This document shows, in pieces, positions 51,265-60,225 of a stretch of DNA of 64,000 nucleotides. The notes under the pieces are model-generated. The model was given only the letters and a program-made list of their open reading frames with translations. It was not told the origin of the DNA and did no database searches. This DNA is from Bacteroidota bacterium (GTDB taxonomy: Bacteria; Bacteroidota; Bacteroidia; Bacteroidales; Paludibacteraceae), in the NCBI GenBank assembly GCA_023459355.1, contig JAEWUM010000036.1, forward strand, positions 98,108-162,107, read 5' to 3'. Position 1 is the first letter of the stretch; each line of letters starts with the position of its first letter. Both the position numbers and the translations under genes were made by a program.

Positions 51265-52239
51265 ATGAACAGAGAACTTCTTGTTACGTTAATCCGGAAA
51301 AATATCGATGAACTCATTATGCTGACTGAAGGTTTCTTGGAAATGAATACCTATCCGGCAGCCATTATCAACCTGGCAAAAAATAAAACCGATGATATCT
51401 GGTCGTATATCAATCAGTTAGGCAACCTGAAGCCGGAAGAAATTCAGCAGATTGTTGAAAAAATGCCTGTCGTGCCGGACATGACTGACAACACCGACAA
51501 AACTGAAATACTCGAAACAGAAATCCCTGTAAGTAACTTAGGAACTACAAAAGAGGAGGAGGAGGAAGAGATGCACCCTGTTGAAAGCGATGTTATGGAC
51601 GATGAAGAAGAAAATGCTTTTGATGAAGAGGAATTTTCAGAAAATGAAGAGGAGGAAGAAGAAGAGGATGAGGATGATATAATTATTGAAAACGAAGAGA
51701 TAGAAGAAGAAGAAGAAGAAAAGGACGAAGATGAAGAAAACGAAGCCCCCGAGCATGTTGCGGTAGATAAAGCAGCAGTCATAGATGACAAAAGTGATGA
51801 AATTGAAATTACCGAAGATGTAATTACAGTTGAATTTACGGAAACCATTGAAAAAGAAGAGACAGCAACAACTGACACAGCGAAAATTATCACCACGACA
51901 GAAACAGTTGAAAAGAAAATAACCCTTGCCGAGAAAATTTCAGGCAACGGAATGTCCCGCAACGATATGATGTCAAGAGCTGAAAACGGAGGCCTCAACG
52001 CTGCCATCGGGAGTAAGAAAGTCGATGACATCCGGCAGGCCATCAGTCTCGGCGACCGCTTCAGGTTCCAGCGCGAATTGTTTAAAAACAACGGGGAGGA
52101 AATGAATAAAACGCTCAGCTACATCAACAAGCTGGCCACTTACGAGGAGGTAATCAGTTTCCTGCAATCGAAATACGGCTGGGAAGAAGGCAGCGCTGCG
52201 GCAGAGGATTTCTACCAAATTATCAAACGTAAATTCTGA
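51265..52239 (+). CDS. Acidic protein with a Glu-rich central linker
   Basis: The 324-residue product has a helical N-terminal domain (VTLIRKNIDELIMLTEGFLE), a very acidic middle (about 95-160, mostly E and D), and a conserved-looking C-terminal domain (RQAISLGDRFRFQRELFKNN, MNKTLSYINKLATYEEVISF, ending EDFYQIIKRKF). No signal peptide or membrane segment. It is located 2 bases before rsmI, so probably co-transcribed. The architecture is seen in Bacteroidales next to rsmI/tdk as far as I recall; the function is unknown to me. The Glu/Asp stretch makes spurious long antisense frames. Confidence 0.8.
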   Translation: MNRELLVTLIRKNIDELIMLTEGFLEMNTYPAAIINLAKNKTDDIWSYINQLGNLKPEEIQQIVEKMPVVPDMTDNTDKTEILETEIPVSNLGTTKEEEEEEMHPVESDVMDDEEENAFDEEEFSENEEEEEEEDEDDIIIENEEIEEEEEEKDEDEENEAPEHVAVDKAAVIDDKSDEIEITEDVITVEFTETIEKEETATTDTAKIITTTETVEKKITLAEKISGNGMSRNDMMSRAENGGLNAAIGSKKVDDIRQAISLGDRFRFQRELFKNNGEEMNKTLSYINKLATYEEVISFLQSKYGWEEGSAAAEDFYQIIKRKF

Positions 52240-52241
52240 AT

Positions 52242-52913
52242 ATGAAACTATTCGTTGTACCAACTCCCATCGGAAACTTAGAGGACATGACCCTGCGGGC
52301 TATCCGGGTATTGAAGGAAGCGGATCTCATCCTGGCAGAAGACACGCGTACCAGTGGTTTCCTGCTAAAGCATTTCGAAATTAAAACGCCCATGGTTTCG
52401 CATCATAAGTTCAACGAACATAAAACAGTGGAGGGCATTGTGCAACGATTGAAAGCCGGGCAAATCATCGCGCTGATTTCTGATGCCGGTACTCCTGCCA
52501 TATCAGACCCGGGCTTTTTAGTTGTAAGGGCTTGCGTGGAAAACGACATTGAAGTGGAATGTTTGCCCGGAGCGACTGCTTTTGTCCCCGCGTTGGTGGC
52601 CTCGGGACTGCCAAACGATCGTTTTTGCTTCGAGGGATTTTTACCGCAGAAAAAAGGCCGGCAGACTCGAATACAATCACTTGCAGCTGAAACCCGGACA
52701 ATGGTTTTCTATGAGTCTCCTTTCAGATTAGTGAAAACGCTGACCCAATTAGGAGAAGTTCTCGGTCCGGAAAGAAAAGCTTCCGTCTCACGGGAAATAT
52801 CCAAATTTCACGAAGAAACAAAACGCGGAACACTTGCCGGACTTGCCGAATATTATACCCAGCATCCACCCAAAGGAGAAATTGTGTTAATTGTTGCAGG
52901 ATTAGAATATTAA
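52242..52913 (+). CDS. rsmI: 16S rRNA 2'-O-ribose C1402 methyltransferase
   Basis: The 223-residue tetrapyrrole-methylase-fold protein has PTPIGNLEDMTLRA at the N-terminus, AEDTRTSGFLLKH, LISDAGTPAISDPG and FEGFLPQKKGR, all typical of RsmI. It methylates the ribose of C1402 in 16S rRNA, which tunes decoding at the P site. It lacks the C-terminal extension of the E. coli enzyme, as is common in Bacteroidota. The start is 2 bases after the acidic-protein stop. Confidence 0.96.
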   Translation: MKLFVVPTPIGNLEDMTLRAIRVLKEADLILAEDTRTSGFLLKHFEIKTPMVSHHKFNEHKTVEGIVQRLKAGQIIALISDAGTPAISDPGFLVVRACVENDIEVECLPGATAFVPALVASGLPNDRFCFEGFLPQKKGRQTRIQSLAAETRTMVFYESPFRLVKTLTQLGEVLGPERKASVSREISKFHEETKRGTLAGLAEYYTQHPPKGEIVLIVAGLEY

Positions 52914-52916
52914 CGC

Positions 52917-52924
52917 TAATTTTG
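52917..52924 (+). promoter_or_regulatory. -7 element of the coiled-coil lipoprotein gene
   Basis: TAATTTTG followed by CA, a perfect TAnnTTTG, lies about 80 bases before ATG 53005; TTGTTG upstream (52891-52896) is an imperfect -33. The leader would be about 74 bases. Confidence 0.45.
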
Positions 52925-53004
52925 CATCGGAAATAAAACAATATTTTCAAGGTGTTTTTTTAAGGTGTAATTATTAATTATAAACATGTCTGCGGACAAA
53001 AAAT

Positions 53005-53874
53005 ATGAAAACTAAACTTTTCTTTCTCTCAGTACTCACCCTCGTAATGCTTGCCTGCAACAACCGATCGGGTGATTATCAGTCACTTCAGGCCGAACGT
53101 GACTCGCTTGCGCGTGAGAAAGAAGCCATGAAAACCGAGATGGAGAGCTATTTTGCCACCATCAACATGATAGAGCAAAATATAGAAAAAATAAAAAATG
53201 CCGAGAAATTAATCTCCCTGCAACCACTCGGGGAAGAGAGTGATGTTGACAACCGCAATAAAATTAATGACGACCTGACTTTCATCAATGAAATGCTGAA
53301 GGCCAACCGGGAAGAAATCAATTCACTGAAAAGCAAACTCAGCAAAAGTAATTTCAAGTTTGCCGAATTAGAACGCACGATTACCCGTCTCACCAAAGCG
53401 CTGGAAGAAGAAGCGCTCAAAGTGAAAGCGCTGGAAGATGAACTGGTAAAAAAAGATTCGCTGATTACACAACTGAATGAAGATATTGACGGCTTAAGCG
53501 GTAACATCGAAACGCTGGAATCTGAAAAAGAAGAGCATATTACCAAAATCAGGGAACAGGATGAAACCATACATACGGCCTGGTACGTGTTCGGAACCAG
53601 AAAAGAACTGAGAGAACAAAATATTATCACCTCCGAAGGTTGGTTCAGACCAGGACGAGTGCTCGAAAGCGATTTCAACAAAAGTTATTTCGTACGCATC
53701 GATGCCCGTAAAACCAAATCTATTCCCTTGTATTCATCCAGGGCTAAAATTTTGAGTACACACCCAAAATCATCCTATACGCTGGAAAAAGAAAATGATA
53801 CCTTCACCCTGTTGATTACCGACACCCGGGAATTCTGGAGTGTGAGTAAGTATCTGGTGATTGAAGTAGATTAA
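53005..53874 (+). CDS. Coiled-coil lipoprotein
   Basis: The 289-residue product has a lipoprotein signal (MKTKLFFLSVLTLVMLAC), then a long coiled coil (about 25-200) with heptad-like E/K/L patterning (SLKSKLSKSNFKFAELERTI, VKALEDELVKKDSLITQLNE), followed by a beta-rich C-terminal domain (TAWYVFGTRKELREQNIITS, then LLITDTREFWSVSKYLVIEV). The C-terminal domain is shared by Bacteroidales lipoproteins as I recall, of unknown function. It is probably outer-membrane anchored. The YjjG gene starts 8 bases downstream. Confidence 0.8.
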   Translation: MKTKLFFLSVLTLVMLACNNRSGDYQSLQAERDSLAREKEAMKTEMESYFATINMIEQNIEKIKNAEKLISLQPLGEESDVDNRNKINDDLTFINEMLKANREEINSLKSKLSKSNFKFAELERTITRLTKALEEEALKVKALEDELVKKDSLITQLNEDIDGLSGNIETLESEKEEHITKIREQDETIHTAWYVFGTRKELREQNIITSEGWFRPGRVLESDFNKSYFVRIDARKTKSIPLYSSRAKILSTHPKSSYTLEKENDTFTLLITDTREFWSVSKYLVIEVD

Positions 53875-53882
53875 TTTATTGC

Positions 53883-54572
53883 ATGTACAAATACGTTTTC
53901 ATCGATCTCGACGATACTATCTGGGACTTTCACACCAATGCACGGCTTTCGCTGCAGCAAATGTTCGATGATGGCGACTTAAAAACCCACTTCAGCAGTT
54001 TCGATGAGTTCTTCACCATCTATGCCCGTAAGAATATTGAACTTTGGGAGGCATACGGTAAAGGTGAAATCACCCGCGAATTTTTAATGGCAGAGCGGTT
54101 CAGGTATCCCCTTGCCCGCATGGGAGTCGATGATCATCAGTTAGCGGAAGAAATCGGACATCAGTATCTTGAAATCCTGCCGACTAAAACTGCGTTAATG
54201 GCTGATGCCATTGAAATACTGGATTATCTCAACAGTAAATACACCCTCACGCTCATTTCGAATGGATTCAGGGAAGTTCAGTATAAAAAAATAAACAGCA
54301 GTGGCATTGGGCATTACTTTTCCCACATTGTGCTTTCTGAAGAAGCCGGGGCGTTGAAACCGGATCCCAGAATCTTCGAACATGCTTTAAAACTCAATGG
54401 TGCATCAGCCCATGAATCCATCATGATTGGCGATTCCTACAAGGCTGATATCCGTGGCGCACAAAATGCAGGTATCGATCAGGTTTACTTCCCGCTGAAT
54501 GGTCACCACAAAGAAAATCAGCCCGCGACCTATAAGATCAGCAGGCTGATGGAGTTGAAGAACATCCTTTAA
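53883..54572 (+). CDS. YjjG-type pyrimidine nucleotidase (HAD)
   Basis: The 229-residue product has HAD motif I DLDDTIWD (nucleophile Asp at about 8), motif II SNG in LTLISNGFREVQYKK, a conserved Lys, and motif IV GDSYKADIRGA. The cap region and length match YjjG, which hydrolyses non-canonical and canonical pyrimidine nucleoside monophosphates and protects against mutagenic bases. Assignment to YjjG over other HAD phosphatases rests on the N-terminal DDTIWDFHTNAR pattern. Confidence 0.85.
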   Translation: MYKYVFIDLDDTIWDFHTNARLSLQQMFDDGDLKTHFSSFDEFFTIYARKNIELWEAYGKGEITREFLMAERFRYPLARMGVDDHQLAEEIGHQYLEILPTKTALMADAIEILDYLNSKYTLTLISNGFREVQYKKINSSGIGHYFSHIVLSEEAGALKPDPRIFEHALKLNGASAHESIMIGDSYKADIRGAQNAGIDQVYFPLNGHHKENQPATYKISRLMELKNIL

Positions 54573-54616
54573 ACCAAAATCTTCAGGATCATTCTTCTAT
54601 ATATAGAGATGGTAAA

Positions 54617-57040
54617 TTATTTTGAACTCCGGTTTTCTTCTTCACTCGAAGAAGTTGAACGATTGGCCCGGGTTTTAAAATCATCTTTACCGAAACGGTA
54701 ATTAAACGATATATTTAACCTGCGCGACTCCCATTTGTTCATCACCTCAATATCCACGTTATCGTATTTGGCATAGGCATCATCATTGGAAGTATTGAAA
54801 ATATCGCTTACTGATACTTTGATGATTCCCATATCCTTTAACACTTTTTTTTGTACTCCCAAATCTATCGAATAATGTGGACGCACGACGATGTTACTTA
54901 TCAGTTGTTCTGAGTTATACCTGCCACTCATCTCCAAATCCAGTTTCCACGGGAGGGTAAAATTATTACTCATATTGGCCATGAAACTAAATCTGCTCAA
55001 CGGGATTAAATTCTGTTCATCCATTTGAATGGTTTTATACATGCCCGTAACGGTTCCATTGAATCTCCACCATTTAAAAGGCTGTAACTGGAGGGTTTCC
55101 GAAAGCGTCAAGTCTAACGAGTTGTGCAGATTCTCCATGGTTTGATATACCGTCCGTGACACATCATCCTGCCTGATTATCTGGGTAAAAAGTCCCATCG
55201 TATAATTGGCGCCCAAACTCGAAATCAACTTGTTTTTATAACTATGACTTAAGCCGGCAGTATGCGTAAACTGGGGTTTGAGGTTTGGATTTCCTTTGTT
55301 GAAAGTATAAGGGTCAACCATCCACACGAAAGGATTCAAATGATGATAACTGGGTCGGCCGATGCGGTAACTATACCGGAAATTCAGGTTATTATCCTTG
55401 TTCAGTTGCTGTTGCACGAAGAAAGAAGGAAATAACTTCAGGTAAGTAGTATCGTTAACCTGATTAGTCACAACCGAATTGCCACTGGAGTATGTATTTT
55501 CGAGCCGCAACCCGAGTTGCAGGGTTGTTTTATTGAGCTGTGCACGGGCATTGAGATAAGCAGCCAGAATACTTTCTTCATAAATAAAATTATCATGTTG
55601 GGTTAAGAATCCATCCATATCAATATAACTATCCGTTGTGACAGTGCTAAACTTTAGTCCCGATTCGAGATTCAGCATTTTATTCACCGGCAACACATAG
55701 TCCAGTTTTGATGACAAAATACTGATGTCATTCCCCTGGGTAGTGACCACAGTCAAACCATGATTCAAATCCACCTCATTGGCATCATAATACTGCCCGT
55801 CCTTATTATTTGAACTTGTGAATCCGAATCGGGCATAGTCCATATCAAACTGAAGCGACTGACCGGTAGTGTCGATGTCCCACTTATAATTCAGGTTATA
55901 AGTTGCACTGTTCCATCTGTTGTTGCCGACAGCTGTGGTTACAAGGACTGAATCCACCTGATCAAACCTATCAGTAAACGAGGTTCTGTTGATCATTTTA
56001 CCATAATTACTTCCGAAATTTCCACGGGTCATGAAGCTTACAACATGGTTTTTAGTTATGAAATAGTCAGCGCCAGCCTTGTAATTATGCGAACTTCCAT
56101 CATAATCTTCTTTGTTTTTAATTAGCTGGGAAGCTCCCTGAAGTTCCGTTCCGGTAAAGCGGCGTGTTGCATCCATCGAATGCCAGCCTTCCCAATGATA
56201 ATTCGAATAATTCCCGTACAGGTTCAGTTTTCCAAAATTCATATTGAGATTTGCACCTCCGTTCCAGCCAATCTTACTGGCGATATTCAGTCCGCCATTC
56301 ACCGTTCCGTTAAAACCAGGGGCTCTGGTATGTTTTGTCTTGATATTGATGATTCCCGAATTACCTTCAGCGTCATATTTTGCAGAAGGATTCTCAATAA
56401 TCTCAATGCGTTCCACATCTTTCCCCTGCATACTTTTCAACCAGGAAGCTAACTGCGTGGCAGAAAGATAGGTTGGTTTGTCGTCAATCATAACCCTTAC
56501 ACCCTGCATACCCTTTAAGGTGATGTTGTCGTTGTTATCGATACTCACTCCCGGCAACTTCCGCAAAATTTCATATACATTTTCGGAAGCTGATGTGATA
56601 GATGCCTCAGGATTTATGACCGTTTTATCAACGGCCTGTTCGATGAATTCCTTTTTTGCTACCACCTCAACGGCTTTCAGCATTTCACTTTGCTCGTTCA
56701 ACACAATATTCCTTTCAATCACGGTTCTTTTACCATCCACAACCAGTTTTTCCGAGTCATGCTTTTTGTAACCAACCATACTTACCGACAACACATATTC
56801 ACCTTTATCAACCTTGCTGATATTGAACTCACCTTTCTCATTACATACTTCACCCTTGATAACTTCACCCGTTTTGGGACTAACCAGCACGGCAGTCGCG
56901 TATTCAACAGGTTGATTTTTCTCGTTAACTACTTTACCTTTGATTACGGCCATTTCAATCTCGCCTTGTGCAGGAAAGATGGTTATCAGTAAAACCACTG
57001 CGAATGGGATTAGAACCCGAATAGGAATAATTGTTTTCAT
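54617..57040 (-). CDS. Outer-membrane receptor, TonB-dependent-like (OMP_b-brl_3 type)
   Basis: The 807-residue product has an N-terminal signal, a carboxypeptidase-regulatory-like domain (about 32-115: VIKGKVVNEKNQPVEYATAV and GEYVLSVSMVGYKK), a plug-like domain (about 120-225: ENVYEILRKLPGVSIDN, IEIIENPSAKYDAEGNSGI) and a long beta-barrel to the end. The barrel part matches Bacteroidota outer-membrane proteins of the PF14905 type. The C-terminal tail is charged (FGKDDFKTRANRST) rather than ending in an aromatic residue. Substrate unknown. It follows a small secreted protein gene on the same strand after 39 bases. Confidence 0.9.
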   Translation of the reverse strand: MKTIIPIRVLIPFAVVLLITIFPAQGEIEMAVIKGKVVNEKNQPVEYATAVLVSPKTGEVIKGEVCNEKGEFNISKVDKGEYVLSVSMVGYKKHDSEKLVVDGKRTVIERNIVLNEQSEMLKAVEVVAKKEFIEQAVDKTVINPEASITSASENVYEILRKLPGVSIDNNDNITLKGMQGVRVMIDDKPTYLSATQLASWLKSMQGKDVERIEIIENPSAKYDAEGNSGIINIKTKHTRAPGFNGTVNGGLNIASKIGWNGGANLNMNFGKLNLYGNYSNYHWEGWHSMDATRRFTGTELQGASQLIKNKEDYDGSSHNYKAGADYFITKNHVVSFMTRGNFGSNYGKMINRTSFTDRFDQVDSVLVTTAVGNNRWNSATYNLNYKWDIDTTGQSLQFDMDYARFGFTSSNNKDGQYYDANEVDLNHGLTVVTTQGNDISILSSKLDYVLPVNKMLNLESGLKFSTVTTDSYIDMDGFLTQHDNFIYEESILAAYLNARAQLNKTTLQLGLRLENTYSSGNSVVTNQVNDTTYLKLFPSFFVQQQLNKDNNLNFRYSYRIGRPSYHHLNPFVWMVDPYTFNKGNPNLKPQFTHTAGLSHSYKNKLISSLGANYTMGLFTQIIRQDDVSRTVYQTMENLHNSLDLTLSETLQLQPFKWWRFNGTVTGMYKTIQMDEQNLIPLSRFSFMANMSNNFTLPWKLDLEMSGRYNSEQLISNIVVRPHYSIDLGVQKKVLKDMGIIKVSVSDIFNTSNDDAYAKYDNVDIEVMNKWESRRLNISFNYRFGKDDFKTRANRSTSSSEEENRSSK

Positions 57041-57079
57041 TTAATAATTTAGTTTGATAGAGAATAAGATTCTGTTTGG

Positions 57080-57643
57080 TTAGATTACCCCTGTTACCAC
57101 AATTTTATCATCACTGAAAATATGCATCGGATAAGGAGTGCCACCCATGCTGAAGAACTGATGACGGGCATTGTTATCATTTTTACACAAGTACATCCTG
57201 TCGGCCTTCTGATTCACATAAAAGAACGCATCAGATGGTTGCTCAAACTCTTTGTTTTCGAAGCGAAACCCTTTTTTCCCTTTCTTAAGCGGGATACCGA
57301 AAAACTGTTTACGCTGAAATTGTTGCAGGCAACCATAAAAAAGCATGTGCTTATTGAAATCTTTTTTTGTTATCTCAGATTCCGATTTATAGATATATGC
57401 AGGACGAGGCTGATCGTTTTCCCAAAAAATTGCGTTCTCAATGTCCGCTTTATCAACAGCGCTCAATTCACATGCCTCAGGCACAACAATCAACACGGTA
57501 TCGGTATGAAAGAAATCCACAACCAAAGTCTGATTATCCTTCAACTGAGCAGACATTCTGCCGGTACCGAATACATTTATATGGACAAAAAGCAATAGCA
57601 CAGTAAAAACCGATATTTTAAATAAATATAGATTCGTTTTCAT
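57080..57643 (-). CDS. Secreted protein of unknown function
   Basis: I use ATG 57643 (MKTNLYLFKISVFTVLLLFVHINVFG), which gives a signal peptide; an upstream in-frame ATG lies in the promoter region. The 187-residue product is not recognised. It has VDFFHTDTVLIVVPEACELS, which looks like the start of a beta-sandwich, and a Lys-rich segment KKGKKGFRFENKEFEQ. It precedes the 54617 receptor gene, suggesting cooperation, but this is only context. A motif TTACGTCTAA occurs upstream both here and before the decayed protease gene. Confidence 0.55.
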   Translation of the reverse strand: MKTNLYLFKISVFTVLLLFVHINVFGTGRMSAQLKDNQTLVVDFFHTDTVLIVVPEACELSAVDKADIENAIFWENDQPRPAYIYKSESEITKKDFNKHMLFYGCLQQFQRKQFFGIPLKKGKKGFRFENKEFEQPSDAFFYVNQKADRMYLCKNDNNARHQFFSMGGTPYPMHIFSDDKIVVTGVI

Positions 57644-58065
57644 GATTTGAAATTTTAATTGTTGTTTTAATGACGATTCAAAAAGAATAATATTACATCG
57701 ATGTTTATATTTTAGACGTAACAAATTGCTGGTTTGGATTTAATTCAGAAAAAATATTTATGCGAATCAGGAGTTGAAAATTAGATCCCTCAATACGTTC
57801 CCTTAGATCCCTCACTTCCGTTCGGGATGACAACGATTCAGTAAGGTCAAATACCGTCGCACTATCTTTCCATTTATAATTAGATTCTTTACGGCGACGG
57901 TTCGGGAACCATAGCACCCGTCGCCGCAAGAATAAAATAGTTTTTACAGACTTGTGCCGACGGGCAATATTAATAAAGTGAAAATTGTCATCCCGAACAG
58001 AAGTGAGGGATCTAATTTTCAACTCCAGCTTCGCATTATTTATTAAAACACCCTGTCAATAAATT
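57644..58065. other. 422-base gap with an imperfect inverted-repeat element
   Basis: No credible gene. Most of it (57761-58036) is a MITE-like inverted-repeat element listed separately. The remainder holds the promoter region of the 57643 gene, with the motif TTACGTCTAA (minus strand, about 57711-57720). Confidence 0.65.
57761..58036. repeat. 276-bp imperfect inverted-repeat element (MITE-like)
   Basis: The outer arms 57770-57791 and 58005-58026 are perfect 22-base inverted copies and extend outward imperfectly to 57761 and 58036. A second pair, 57803-57831 and 57987-58015, matches 28 of 29 bases. The centre contains a further GCGACGG...CCGTCGC pair. The phrase ATCCCTCACTTCCGTTCGGG is the type found in dispersed intergenic repeats. 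Confidence 0.8.
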
Positions 58066-58454
58066 TTAAGAAATAATTGGTTCTTCGTGATTTGCCACAA
58101 CGCCAACATAACTGATTTTATCCGGCACAATGCCCAATTCTATTTTTTTTCTTAAAGTATTTGTTTTCTCCACAAAGCACTCCTGCAATTGTGCAAGTGA
58201 TTCGCTGATATTAAAGATTGTTATGCTGTTACCTCCGGTATGGGTATGCATCAAACCTTCACTGTGTGTTAGTCCCAGGTTGTGCCCCATTTCATGGGCG
58301 CGAAAGTCACAAAATTTGCCGTTAAGGTTATGGTTTTCTGATCGTGATCCACGATGATGTCTTTTGCTGCATGCATATTCGCGGAACATAGCATAAATAT
58401 CATCATGCTGACAATCCCGGTTAATGTCCTGTTAGTGATGTTTGGCTTTTTCAT
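58066..58454 (-). pseudogene. Decayed secreted zinc metalloprotease (HExGHxxGxxH)
   Basis: The first part (58454 to about 58300) encodes a signal peptide (MKKPNITNRTLTGIVSMMIFMLCSANMHA style start) and about 20 residues, then ends at a stop at 58269. The second part, in another frame, encodes RAHEMGHNLGLTHSEGLMHT, a metzincin zinc-binding motif with Met-turn, and continues to a stop at 58066. The two need a frameshift near 58310, and the roughly 80 residues of catalytic domain normally before the motif are missing. It is therefore a remnant with an internal deletion plus frameshift, unless the sequence has an error. Confidence 0.65.
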
Positions 58455-58827
58455 GATTATGTATTTTTGTATTAGACGTAATCAACCTGCAAATTGGATT
58501 TATATTTCTATCGACGAAAAACAAATCATAATCTTACATCTGTCAGCAAATTCATAACTTTTGTTGATTGCAACGACAAATTTATATCTGGCCAGGAATT
58601 CTCTCAATAAAAGAATAACAGATAACTGGTTTAAGATCATCATTGCCCGATTTTCGTCGTTGAAAACATTATTTCATAAAAACCACTATTATCTGTTTAA
58701 AATTCCGTGAACCGTCATTCACAAACAAACAGCGACCTTTCATTGACCTGAACTACCTATTCATCAAAAAAAGCAACTGCTTGTATGAATTAATTGGTTA
58801 TTTTTGTATCATCAGTTCCAGAAGATT
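58455..58827. other. 373-base divergent gap between the protease remnant and the kinase gene
   Basis: AT-rich with no gene. It holds a motif TTACGTCTAA (minus strand, about 58474-58483) shared with the 57643 upstream region, a perfect minus-strand -7 box TAAATTTG (58577-58584), and a perfect plus-strand -7 box TATTTTTG (58799-58806) about 22 bases before the kinase start. I see nothing else. Confidence 0.6.
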
Positions 58828-60192
58828 ATGACAGATTCAACAACCAATATTTCTGAAGAGTTATTTCAGGCTGAAAGACTGAAAGGTGCCAGAATGAGTG
58901 TAAATTTCCGGTGGGTATTCATCATCCTGCTTTTGATGACGACGGCTCTGCAGGTAATTTCGGGCTATAAAGCAGAGTCCACGCATGCTTTTGTGCTTAT
59001 AGGCATCTATTTGTGCTGCAATATTGGACTTGCAATCGCGGTGAACAAGAAATACGATCCGCCTTTTCTGGGTTATATCAGCGCCATCATCGACCTGGGC
59101 ATCATTACCTTTCATCTGTATTACCTGACCACACAATACGATTACATTGCCGTTACAGCGGCGGCAACCATCCTGCTCTACCCTATTATTTTTGTACTCT
59201 ATACCTTCAGGCTCAACAGACCATTGCTGATTTTCATGGTAGCCCTCACTGTGCTGCTTTTTAACTCCAACTATTTTTATGCATACAGCCAAAATGAACT
59301 TTATTATTTACAGACACTTTCCACCTCTCCACTTTCTCATATATTCAAGAGCGCCTACATTCTTTTTATTGGTTTCTTATGTATTTACTTACAGCTTTCT
59401 CTCGAAAAATTCATCGAGAAACAGGTTGCTGAAGCATCAGCAAAAATTAAATTACACGCCCGGGTAAAGATTGAAGAACAAAAAAACAAATATGCGCAAA
59501 AGCTGATTGAGAAGGAGAAACAGATGACAGCCAAGCTGGAACAGGAAGTAGAAAAGCAGGCTGAAGAGTTGACGCACGCCAATACCCAGGTACTTAAACT
59601 TCAGAAAGAGAATTTACAATCGCAGTTTGAAGTCCTGAAACAACAGGTAAATCCGCATTTTTTATTCAACAGCCTGAATGTGCTGACCTCCCTGATTAAA
59701 GCAGACCCTGATTTAGCAGAAACATTTACCGAGAAGCTATCGAAAGTTTATCGCTATGTACTCGAAAACAAAGAGAAAGATTTGGTTTCACTCAGTACAG
59801 AAATGGATTTTCTCAATGCCTATCTTTTCCTGATTAACATTCGTTTCTCAGGAAAAATTATCGTGGAGATTGATATCGACAGCAAATATACTGAATACCG
59901 GGTACTGCCGATAGCTGTTCAGATGCTCATTGAAAATGCCATCAAGCACAACACCTATTCCAAAACAAACCCACTTTTAATCAACATCTACACAGATGAA
60001 AACGGCAACCTGATTGTTTGCAACAACCTGAAAGCCCGAGAAACCATCATGGCATCTACAGGTGTGGGATTGGAAAACATAACCCGCAGGTATGCCCTGA
60101 TTACCGATCATACGCCTGTTTTTACCAAAACGGAAACACATTTTATTGCCCGGCTCCCTTTGCTGAAAGCCGATAAACATATCATCAGTTAA
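58828..60192 (+). CDS. LytS-type sensor histidine kinase
   Basis: The start is ATG 58828 (MTDSTTNISEELFQ); an in-frame TTG at 58804 lies in the -7 box. The 454-residue product has about six membrane segments (about 25-200), a coiled-coil linker (KIEEQKNKYAQKLIEKEKQM) and a His_kinase-type catalytic region: QVNPHFLFNSLNVL with the phospho-His, then AVQMLIENAIKHN and GVGLENITRRY of the ATPase domain. It autophosphorylates and passes phosphate to the response regulator 33 bases downstream. The stimulus is unknown. Confidence 0.94.
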   Translation: MTDSTTNISEELFQAERLKGARMSVNFRWVFIILLLMTTALQVISGYKAESTHAFVLIGIYLCCNIGLAIAVNKKYDPPFLGYISAIIDLGIITFHLYYLTTQYDYIAVTAAATILLYPIIFVLYTFRLNRPLLIFMVALTVLLFNSNYFYAYSQNELYYLQTLSTSPLSHIFKSAYILFIGFLCIYLQLSLEKFIEKQVAEASAKIKLHARVKIEEQKNKYAQKLIEKEKQMTAKLEQEVEKQAEELTHANTQVLKLQKENLQSQFEVLKQQVNPHFLFNSLNVLTSLIKADPDLAETFTEKLSKVYRYVLENKEKDLVSLSTEMDFLNAYLFLINIRFSGKIIVEIDIDSKYTEYRVLPIAVQMLIENAIKHNTYSKTNPLLINIYTDENGNLIVCNNLKARETIMASTGVGLENITRRYALITDHTPVFTKTETHFIARLPLLKADKHIIS

Positions 60193-60225
60193 ACAAAAGT
60201 TTAAACTTACAAAAATTTGAAGTAT

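Noticed and set aside
51444..52091. Minus-strand serine-rich frame
   Set aside because: It is the antisense of the Glu/Asp-rich linker of the acidic protein.
57705..58022. Minus-strand frame of 105 codons in the inverted-repeat element
   Set aside because: The sequence is explained by repeat structure; composition and lack of any family signature argue against a gene.
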